DNA of 64,000 nt from Bacteroidaceae bacterium (GTDB lineage Bacteria; Bacteroidota; Bacteroidia; Bacteroidales; Bacteroidaceae). Within the stretch, counting starts at the first letter, position 1. Every line of letters begins with the position of its first letter. Shown piece by piece: positions 9,391-16,238 of this stretch. The position numbers and the translations under genes were made by a program. The stretch covers positions 1-64,000 of the forward strand of contig JAFXTC010000060.1 in the NCBI GenBank assembly GCA_017525235.1, given 5' to 3'. Below the pieces are notes generated by a model, which did not search any database, was not told the origin of the DNA, and saw only the letters and a program-made list of their open reading frames with translations.

Positions 9391-10882
9391 GTCTTTGACT
9401 ATCCTTTTTCCCCTTTTGGCTGTTCCTGCCTTGGCACAGCCAAAGGGAGCGTGCCCCAACATATTATATATAATGTGTGATGATATGGGGTATGGTGACT
9501 TGTCGTGTTATGGCCAGCAACATTTCAGTACCCCTAACATAGACCGTCTGGCAGCACAGGGAATGCGTATGACATCGGCCTATGCCGGCAGTCCTGTCTC
9601 GGCTCCTTCACGAGCCTGTTTCATGACGGGACAGCACTCAGGCCACACTCATGTGCGCGGCAACAAGGAGTGTTGGAGCGGACGTGTTCAGTACGGACAG
9701 AACACTGACTATGCTGTTGTGGGGCAGGAACCTTACGATCCTGCTGTGCCCATTCTGCCTGAAATCTTCAAGGCTGCCGGCTATCATACTGGTATGTTCG
9801 GCAAGTGGGCAGGCGGCTATGAGGGCTGTGTCTCTACACCCGACAAACGCGGTGTGGACGAGTTCTACGGCTACATCTGCCAGTTCCAGGCACATCTTTA
9901 TTTTCCCAATTTCCTGAATCGTTATAGCCGTTCTATGGGCGACACCTGTGTGGTACGTGAGGTATTGGAGCAAAATATTCAGCATGCCATGTATGGACCC
10001 GACTATAACAACCGTCGGCAGTACAGTTCCCAGCTTATTCATGAAAGGGCTTTAGAGTGGTTGAGGGCGCAGAAGAAGGGAGAGCCCTTCTTTGGCATCT
10101 TTACCTACACCTTGCCGCATGCCGAGTTACGTCAGCCCGATGATTCCCTGTTGCAATCCTTCCGAGGCAAACTCCTTCCGGAACGTGAATACAAAGGCGA
10201 CAATCCTTCGCGTTACAATCCTACGCCAGAGGCGCATGCCCAGTTTGCAGCCATGATAACAAGACTGGATGCTCAAGTAGGCGAAATTATGCAGGTACTT
10301 GAGGAAATGGGTTTGGCAGACAATACTGTGCTAATCTTTACCAGCGATAACGGCCCGCATGAAGAGGGTGGGGCAGATCCCGACTATTTCAACCACGACG
10401 GCAAGTTCCGTGGCCTCAAGCGCAGTACTCATGAGGGAGGCATACGTATTCCTTTTATTGTTCGTTGGCCAAAGTATGTGAAGGCGGGAACGGAGTCTGA
10501 CTTCCCTTTTGCTTTCTATGACCTTATGCCCACCTTCTGCGATATTGCAGGAATAAATAACTTTCAACTTTCAACTCTCAACTCTCAACTTTTAACTGAC
10601 GGTCTCAGCATCATGCCCACGCTAACAGGAAAGGGTCGTCAGCGCAAGCACGATCATTTGTACTGGGAGTTTCATGAGACAGATATGCTGGGTGTCCGCA
10701 AGGGTGACTGGAAACTGGTGGTTCATAAAGGAAAACCTTCGTTATACAACCTGCACAAAGACCCGCACGAAGACCACGACCTGTCTGGGGAGCGTCCTGC
10801 CCTCGTACGTAAGCTTGTCAAGAAGATTTATCAGGACCATACCGACAGTCCACTCTTTCCAATCACTTTACCGCAACTTTAG
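9368..10882 (+). CDS. Secreted sulfatase (S1 family, serine-type active site)
   Basis: Predicted sulfate-ester hydrolase, probably acting on a sulfated glycan in the periplasm. The alkaline-phosphatase fold is clear: NILYIMCDDMGYGD holds metal ligands, SPVSAPSR (Ser at about residue 78) is the formylglycine site in its serine form, and IFTSDNGPHEEGG and the late GVRKGDWKLV match S1 sulfatases. A serine-type site needs an anaerobic sulfatase-maturating enzyme, not seen here. No ATG precedes the signal-peptide-like SLTILFPLLAVPALAQ; the possible starts are TTG at 9368, 9374 or 9395. A 42-base heptamer array encodes residues about 398-411. The stop overlaps the convergent hydrolase by 4 bases. 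Confidence 0.88.
   Translation: MVLASTSKSLTILFPLLAVPALAQPKGACPNILYIMCDDMGYGDLSCYGQQHFSTPNIDRLAAQGMRMTSAYAGSPVSAPSRACFMTGQHSGHTHVRGNKECWSGRVQYGQNTDYAVVGQEPYDPAVPILPEIFKAAGYHTGMFGKWAGGYEGCVSTPDKRGVDEFYGYICQFQAHLYFPNFLNRYSRSMGDTCVVREVLEQNIQHAMYGPDYNNRRQYSSQLIHERALEWLRAQKKGEPFFGIFTYTLPHAELRQPDDSLLQSFRGKLLPEREYKGDNPSRYNPTPEAHAQFAAMITRLDAQVGEIMQVLEEMGLADNTVLIFTSDNGPHEEGGADPDYFNHDGKFRGLKRSTHEGGIRIPFIVRWPKYVKAGTESDFPFAFYDLMPTFCDIAGINNFQLSTLNSQLLTDGLSIMPTLTGKGRQRKHDHLYWEFHETDMLGVRKGDWKLVVHKGKPSLYNLHKDPHEDHDLSGERPALVRKLVKKIYQDHTDSPLFPITLPQL
10559..10600. repeat. Heptamer array inside the sulfatase coding sequence
   Basis: Six contiguous 7-mers: AACTTTC twice, AACTCTC twice, AACTTTT, AACTGAC. The total of 42 bases keeps the frame and encodes a Leu/Ser/Asn/Gln-rich stretch between the conserved FCDIAG segment and the LSIMPTL segment, where sulfatases normally have only a short variable loop. 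Confidence 0.9.
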
Positions 10883-11706
10883 TGTATTAGCTGTTTTGTA
10901 AAGAACGTTACAGCCAATTTCACGGCCTCTTCGGGATGAGGGCCGAAACCATGGTCGTAGTGGTCGAGCAGGTGCCATTCACTCTTTTTCCATAACTGAT
11001 GGAAACGCAGACCATAGGTGTAAGGCACTGTGCGGTCACCTGTTCCGTGTATGATGCAAGCGGGCCCTTTGTAGCCTGCTGCCGTCTCATAGATGGGAAG
11101 CCAAAAGGCAGTCTTTATGTAGTCGCGTCCTAGATGATGCCCCCAAACCTCTACGTACTCGGGTGGGTCAAGCGGGTCGCCATGATTGCCAGGTTGACCA
11201 GCCACCGTGCCACGTATGGCATCGTCGCGCAGCACACCAGCAGGAGCTAACAGCACAACGCCGCCCTTGAAAGCTTTCTTACCAAGTTGTCCTGCCAGCA
11301 TGGAAGTAACAACACCGCCTTGCGAGTGCCCGGCAATACCTATGTTGCCAAATCGGCCGTCAGCTTTTATCCAATTGTATACATGATGAGCATCCTCAAT
11401 CTCATTGGGGACGGTCATTTGTACAAAATCTCCCTCGCTCTCGCCATGTCCGTTGAAGTCGAAGCGGATGCTGGCGATACCCTGTTTCTCCAGTTCATGG
11501 GCGATGCCGCGTTCTAGACCACCGTTCCTGTTGCCCGTAAAACCATGACAGAGCATCACTATGGGACAATGCTTGGGCATCGCGTCAGGCATTTGTAAAT
11601 CAGCTACTAGTTTTCCGTGGTTGCCTTGGATAACAACTCGCTCTGTGCGGGCACTTGCCAAGCCTGCTGTGAGCAGACAGGCTACTAAGAGTAGTATTTG
11701 TTTCAT
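10879..11706 (-). CDS. Secreted alpha/beta hydrolase (esterase-like)
   Basis: Serine hydrolase with a signal peptide (MKQILLLVACLLTAGLASA); the start at 11706 is chosen for that leader. MLCHGFTGNRNGG forms the oxyanion region, GIAGHSQGG carries the nucleophile Ser, and GTGDRTVP and DHYDHGFG carry the expected Asp and His. The size and layout suggest cinnamoyl/feruloyl- or acetyl-esterase-like enzymes. Its start lies 7 bases after the GH31 stop, so the two are probably one transcript acting on the same plant glycan. The stop overlaps the convergent sulfatase stop by 4 bases. Confidence 0.82.
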   Translation of the reverse strand: MKQILLLVACLLTAGLASARTERVVIQGNHGKLVADLQMPDAMPKHCPIVMLCHGFTGNRNGGLERGIAHELEKQGIASIRFDFNGHGESEGDFVQMTVPNEIEDAHHVYNWIKADGRFGNIGIAGHSQGGVVTSMLAGQLGKKAFKGGVVLLAPAGVLRDDAIRGTVAGQPGNHGDPLDPPEYVEVWGHHLGRDYIKTAFWLPIYETAAGYKGPACIIHGTGDRTVPYTYGLRFHQLWKKSEWHLLDHYDHGFGPHPEEAVKLAVTFFTKQLIH

Positions 11707-11713
11707 AATTATC

Positions 11714-13897
11714 TTATTTCTCCAGTTCAAAGACAGGGATATAGGTTTTGTCAATCTGTGTGGTCACGGTCTGACCGCCATTATAATACTTACCCGTATG
11801 ACGGTCTCGCCATCTGCCAGTAGTCTTGGGTAGATAAGTCTGCCACTCTGTAGCATTTGCTTCTGTTACTGGACTGATGAGCAGACGAGGGCCAAACATA
11901 TATTCATACTTCTGATCCAAGGCTTGAGGGTCGTTAGCAAAGTCGAACACCAACGGACGCATGAGAGTATACCCTTCTGTGCTGACACGACGGGCACACT
12001 CCTCGATGTATGGTCGCAGCTTCTCGCGTTCCTTGATACATCGTGTAATGATGGCCTGTGCCTCTAGACCGTAGTTCCATGGCTCTGTGTTACTCATGTA
12101 GCCGTGTATACGCATCAAAGGAAGATAAACCGATAGTTCCACCCAACGCAGCATACGGTCTATATAGGCCTGATCTGTATATTGATTGCCTGGACGGAAG
12201 AAGCCGCCTGCATCGTAAGTCCACCAAGGCACACCTGCTGCCTGAACGCCTAAGCCTGCTGTTATCTGTCGACGGAGCGTCTCGTAGTCGTTGCCTATAT
12301 CGCCGCTCCACAAGGTAATGCCATAGCGTTGAATGCCAGGATATCCGCAGCGTGTGAGAATAAAGGGTGTGTCTGCTGTTTTCCTCTGACTGTTGTCCTT
12401 TAACAGCCCCTCATAAACGGTCTTGCATACCAACAAGGGGAAGACGTTACGAACGGCATCGCCACGCCAACGTCCGGCATTCACCATGCGACCGTTAAGG
12501 TCATCGTTCTCGGGCTCGGTGGCATCTTGCCACCATGCATCAATACCTAAGGGTACCAAACGTTCTGAGAAGTTTTTCCAGTATGCCGCAGCAGCATCGG
12601 GATTAAAGAAGTCAATCCAGTCGGTGCCGGGTATGTAGTAGTCTTTGCTGAGCATCTGCTTACCTACCTCGGAGTTTTTATCTATCTTAGACCACACGCT
12701 GACCATGAGACGTACGCCCATGTGGTGCAAAGAATCTGTCAGTGCCTTGGGATTGGGGTAGTAATCCTCGTCGAACTGCATGGCATTCCACCCATATTTG
12801 CCCCAATATTGCCAGTCTTGCACAATCATGTCAAGGGGTATCTGCTCTTTCTTGAAGCGATTGACCGTCTGCAGAATCTCATGGGAGGAATGAAAACGCT
12901 CGCGGCAGTGAATGTAGCCCAAGGCCCATGAGGGAATCTGCGGGCAGGGCCCTGTAAGCTGTCGGTATGTGGCAATGACTTCATCGGCGGTGCCGACAAA
13001 TACCGTGTAGTCAACTTTAGAGGCAACAGGTGACTGGAAAGTAGTTTGATTCTCAACCTTATTATAATATAGAACGGGTTTGTCGTCCTTGGTCAGCTGA
13101 GCAGTAACTGTGTGAGTACCAGCTTTCAGGTGTACTATCTGTGACATGGTGGGTGGCAGCCAGATGTTCTGTAGATCGAACACCTCTTTGTCGTCGATTG
13201 TCAGTTGATGACGACGAGCCATCTTCTGTCCTACATCGAGCAGCAGCGCATAATCTCCTTCCTTGTCGAGATGGAATGTTGCTTGGAAGATGTTTTGTCG
13301 GCGCACCTCTTTTTTTCCACCCTCAGTGGAGGTAACGTAGACCTCTTCTGAAGTATTGGACTGTTGGCTTTTGGCAACAAGGGTTACATGGTGGCTACAA
13401 GGGTTAAACTCCGTCATTCCATAATTATTCCAAAGCACGCCGTAGCCTTTGCTTGAGAGCAGCATGGGCAGACTGATTTGTGTGTTCACCTGCGTTAGTC
13501 GGCGCGACAGTCCGCGTACATTGGTGTATCCGTCCTGGAACTGCCCCAATCCGTAGAGATATTCCCCTTTGGGTGACTGGAATGTAAGTGTAGCCTGCTC
13601 GCCCTGCAAGTGATGCTTGGTAGCAGTAAAAACCACACGCCCTTGCTTGTCTTTCACTTGCAGCAATTGACGCTTGCCGTCAATCTTTACGTGAATGTCG
13701 GTCTGAGCTACCTCTTTCTGACGTACGTAGGTCCAGTCGGGTAATTGTTGGGGTACATCTTCTTCTGCATATTGGATGCGTACGGCATTGTGTGCCACGT
13801 ACTTTACGGTTAAATGTCCCTTGCCAAAAGGAACTGTTTCTGCCCGCGTCGGCAGAAACGTAACCAACATCAGAATTATCAGCGTTATCTTCTTCAT
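11714..13897 (-). CDS. GH31 glycoside hydrolase, probable alpha-xylosidase with a PA14-like insert
   Basis: Secreted family 31 enzyme releasing alpha-linked glucose or xylose from oligosaccharides. A signal peptide (MKKITLIILMLVTFLPTRA) is followed by the N-terminal beta-sandwich and GEYLYGLGQFQDGY. Residues about 205-290 look like an inserted PA14-type carbohydrate module (FHLDKEGDYALLLDVG, DLQNIWLPPTMS). The barrel holds GIDAWWQDATEPEND with the nucleophile Asp, and LWSGDIGNDYETL with the likely acid/base Asp. The C-terminal part is a beta-sandwich. About 727 residues. The PA14 insertion resembles xyloglucan alpha-xylosidases of Bacteroides; specificity is inferred. Transcribed with the downstream esterase. 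Confidence 0.9.
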   Translation of the reverse strand: MKKITLIILMLVTFLPTRAETVPFGKGHLTVKYVAHNAVRIQYAEEDVPQQLPDWTYVRQKEVAQTDIHVKIDGKRQLLQVKDKQGRVVFTATKHHLQGEQATLTFQSPKGEYLYGLGQFQDGYTNVRGLSRRLTQVNTQISLPMLLSSKGYGVLWNNYGMTEFNPCSHHVTLVAKSQQSNTSEEVYVTSTEGGKKEVRRQNIFQATFHLDKEGDYALLLDVGQKMARRHQLTIDDKEVFDLQNIWLPPTMSQIVHLKAGTHTVTAQLTKDDKPVLYYNKVENQTTFQSPVASKVDYTVFVGTADEVIATYRQLTGPCPQIPSWALGYIHCRERFHSSHEILQTVNRFKKEQIPLDMIVQDWQYWGKYGWNAMQFDEDYYPNPKALTDSLHHMGVRLMVSVWSKIDKNSEVGKQMLSKDYYIPGTDWIDFFNPDAAAAYWKNFSERLVPLGIDAWWQDATEPENDDLNGRMVNAGRWRGDAVRNVFPLLVCKTVYEGLLKDNSQRKTADTPFILTRCGYPGIQRYGITLWSGDIGNDYETLRRQITAGLGVQAAGVPWWTYDAGGFFRPGNQYTDQAYIDRMLRWVELSVYLPLMRIHGYMSNTEPWNYGLEAQAIITRCIKEREKLRPYIEECARRVSTEGYTLMRPLVFDFANDPQALDQKYEYMFGPRLLISPVTEANATEWQTYLPKTTGRWRDRHTGKYYNGGQTVTTQIDKTYIPVFELEK

Positions 13898-13910
13898 TTA
13901 TTCAATACCT

Positions 13911-13950
13911 AAAAGGCAAGCTTGGTATGATTCCAGGCTCGCCTTCTGTT
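13911..13950 (-). terminator. Terminator after the threonine dehydrogenase gene
   Basis: 13-base arms (13913-13925 and 13933-13945, 11 pairs) around a 7-base loop. On the minus strand T residues follow. It lies between the dehydrogenase stop at 13974 and the GH31 start at 13897, and a T tail on the other side (13947-13953) would let it work in both directions. Confidence 0.7.
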
Positions 13951-13973
13951 TTTCTAGCCTTAAACTATTGCTG

Positions 13974-14924
13974 TTAGCTACGCAACTTTATTTTGAGGTT
14001 CTTTATCATGTCTTCTGTCATGCGGTCCAAATTGTATTCAGGTTTCCAACCCCATTCCTCACGAGCGCAGGAGTCGTCCATCTTGTTGGGCCAACTGTCG
14101 GCAATGGCTTGCTTAATGGGCTCTGGCTTATAAATCATTTTAAAGCTGGGATAGTACTTTTGGATGGCGTGATAGATAATCTCAGGGTCGAAACTCATGG
14201 CCGTTATATTGAAACTATTGCGGTGCTTGAGTTTGCTGGGGTCGGCTTCCATAATGTCTATCATGGCCTTCTGTGCATCGGGCATGTACATCATATCCAT
14301 GTAAGTACCTTGCTTGAGAGGGCAGACGAAGGTCTCGCCTTTAACAGCAGCGTAGTAGATTTCTACGGCATAGTCGGTAGTTCCTCCGCCTGGCAGACTG
14401 AGGTGACTGATAAGACCAGGGAAGCGTACCGAGCGTGTATCGACACCAAAGCGAGTGAAGTAATAATCAGATAGCAACTCGCCTGTAACCTTGGTAACGC
14501 CATAGATTGTATTGGGACGTTGTATGGTGTCTTGTGGCGTATTGTCATGCGGTGTGCTGGGACCGAATGCTCCAATGGAGCTTGGGGTAAAGACAGCACA
14601 GCCAAAGAGACGGGCAACCTCCAAGCAGTTAACCAGTGACCCGATACCTACGTTCCAACCGAGCATAGGATTGAGTTCAGCTGTGGCGCTAAGGATAGCG
14701 GCCAGATTGTAGATGGTATCTATGTTGTACTTTTTGACAGCCTCTGCTATCTGCATAATCTGGGTGGAGTCTATGCGCTCAATAGGACCGCGTTCATAAA
14801 TCTCGCCCTTGAGGGGACGAAGGTCGGAACTGACAACGTTAGCATCTCCATAGATATCCCGAAGATTGCGGGTAAGCTCAGAGCCTATCTGACCACCGGC
14901 GCCCACAATGAGAATTCTTTTCAT
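13974..14924 (-). CDS. L-threonine 3-dehydrogenase, epimerase-like short-chain dehydrogenase type
   Basis: NAD-dependent oxidation of threonine to 2-amino-3-ketobutyrate. The Rossmann motif VGAGGQIGSELTRNL is at the N-terminus, and YGVTKVTGELL is the catalytic Tyr-x3-Lys of extended SDRs. TPSSIGAFGPSTP provides the Ser. The sequence matches the epimerase-like threonine dehydrogenase subfamily (about 316 residues) rather than the zinc type. The neighbour 26 bases upstream is the next enzyme of the pathway, glycine C-acetyltransferase, which settles the call over a generic nucleotide-sugar epimerase. A terminator follows. Confidence 0.88.
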   Translation of the reverse strand: MKRILIVGAGGQIGSELTRNLRDIYGDANVVSSDLRPLKGEIYERGPIERIDSTQIMQIAEAVKKYNIDTIYNLAAILSATAELNPMLGWNVGIGSLVNCLEVARLFGCAVFTPSSIGAFGPSTPHDNTPQDTIQRPNTIYGVTKVTGELLSDYYFTRFGVDTRSVRFPGLISHLSLPGGGTTDYAVEIYYAAVKGETFVCPLKQGTYMDMMYMPDAQKAMIDIMEADPSKLKHRNSFNITAMSFDPEIIYHAIQKYYPSFKMIYKPEPIKQAIADSWPNKMDDSCAREEWGWKPEYNLDRMTEDMIKNLKIKLRS

Positions 14925-14925
14925 A

Positions 14926-14946
14926 TTTAGACTTAAGATTTAAGAT
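14926..14946. repeat. Short heptamer array between kbl and the dehydrogenase gene
   Basis: TTTAGAC, TTAAGAT, TTAAGAT on the plus strand, filling the 26-base gap directly upstream of the dehydrogenase start (14924). Confidence 0.65.
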
Positions 14947-14950
14947 ATTA

Positions 14951-16132
14951 TTACCCTTCTATTTCGGCACGGACTTTCTTGAAGGCTTCAATACACTTAT
15001 CAAGATGTTCACGTTCGTGTGCTGCAGAGATTTGTACGCGGATACGAGCCTGACCTTTCGGTACAACCGGATAGTAAAAGCCAGTAACGAAGATGCCTTC
15101 TTCCTGCATTTTTGCTGCGTATTGCTGACTCTTGGCTGCATCATAAATCATTACGGCGCAGATAGCGCTTTCTGAGGGCTTGCAGTCGAAACCTTCTTCG
15201 TGCATACGACGCAGGAAATAATCGGTATTAGCGTGCAACTTATCTTGCAATTCATTGGTCTCGCTCATCATCTCGAACATACGGATACCTGCTGCAACCA
15301 AACCGGGAGCCATAGAGTTAGAGAAAAGGTATGGGCGACTGCGTTGACGCAGCATGTCAATAATTTCCTTCTTACCTGTGGTGAAACCGCCCATAGCACC
15401 GCCAAAGGCTTTGCCTAGTGTGCCAGTAAGAATTTCTATTTTGCCACGTAGGCTGTATCTCTCTGTTACACCACGACCTGTCTTTCCGACAACACCGGCA
15501 CTATGGCTCTCGTCTACCATTACCATCGCGTCATATTTCTGGGCAAGTTCGTAAATTTTGTCCAAGGGGCAAACATTTCCGTCCATAGAGAACACGCCGT
15601 CTGTAACAATGATACGGAAGCGGTTCTTCTGGGCAGCCTTCAATTGTTCTTCAAGATCGGCCATGTCGGCATTAGCATAGCGGTAACGTTGTGCCTTACA
15701 CAGACGAACACCATCGATGATAGAAGCGTGGTTCAGGGCATCAGAGATGATGGCGTCCTGATCTGTAAGCAGTGGTTCAAAAACACCACCATTGGCATCG
15801 AAGCAGGCTGCATAAAGGATTGTATCTTCTGTGCCAAAGAATTCGGAAATCTTCTGCTCAAGTTTCTTGTGAAGGTCTTGGCATCCACAGATGAAACGTA
15901 CGCTGGCCATACCAAAGCCACGTGCATCCATGCCCTTCTTTGCGGCCTCTATAAGCTCCTTGTTGCCGGCCAAACCCAGATAGTTGTTGGCGCAAAAGTT
16001 AAGGCACTTTTTCCCTTTTACAAGAATCTCAGCTCCTTGAGGGCTCTCAATGATGCGCTCATTCTTGTACAGACCAGCTGCTTCAATCTCAGCCAGTTCC
16101 TTCTTCAGATGTTCTTGAAATTTTGTATACAT
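14951..16132 (-). CDS. kbl: Glycine C-acetyltransferase (2-amino-3-ketobutyrate CoA ligase)
   Basis: PLP enzyme of the alpha-oxoamine synthase family; with threonine dehydrogenase it converts threonine to glycine plus acetyl-CoA. NFCANNYLGLAG, GFGMASVRFICG and DALNHASIIDG are family signatures, VDESHSAGVVG carries the PLP Asp and His, and GTLGKAFGGAMGG carries the Schiff-base Lys. About 393 residues, normal for the family. It is first in a two-gene operon and has a -7 element about 75 bases upstream. A related enzyme, 8-amino-7-oxononanoate synthase, is excluded by the neighbour and by close similarity to KBL motifs. Confidence 0.94.
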   Translation of the reverse strand: MYTKFQEHLKKELAEIEAAGLYKNERIIESPQGAEILVKGKKCLNFCANNYLGLAGNKELIEAAKKGMDARGFGMASVRFICGCQDLHKKLEQKISEFFGTEDTILYAACFDANGGVFEPLLTDQDAIISDALNHASIIDGVRLCKAQRYRYANADMADLEEQLKAAQKNRFRIIVTDGVFSMDGNVCPLDKIYELAQKYDAMVMVDESHSAGVVGKTGRGVTERYSLRGKIEILTGTLGKAFGGAMGGFTTGKKEIIDMLRQRSRPYLFSNSMAPGLVAAGIRMFEMMSETNELQDKLHANTDYFLRRMHEEGFDCKPSESAICAVMIYDAAKSQQYAAKMQEEGIFVTGFYYPVVPKGQARIRVQISAAHEREHLDKCIEAFKKVRAEIEG

Positions 16133-16207
16133 AATTTTGTGTTTAAAAGTTATTCCCTACAATTGTAAAAATCTATGTTTTCCGTTCTGTTGGTTAGTTC
16201 AGGTATG

Positions 16208-16215
16208 CAAAGTTA
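16208..16215 (-). promoter_or_regulatory. -7 element for kbl
   Basis: TAACTTTG on the minus strand fits TAnnTTTG, giving a leader of about 70 bases before the ATG at 16132. Confidence 0.55.
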
Positions 16216-16238
16216 CGTTTTTTCTGAATACGTTGTTA

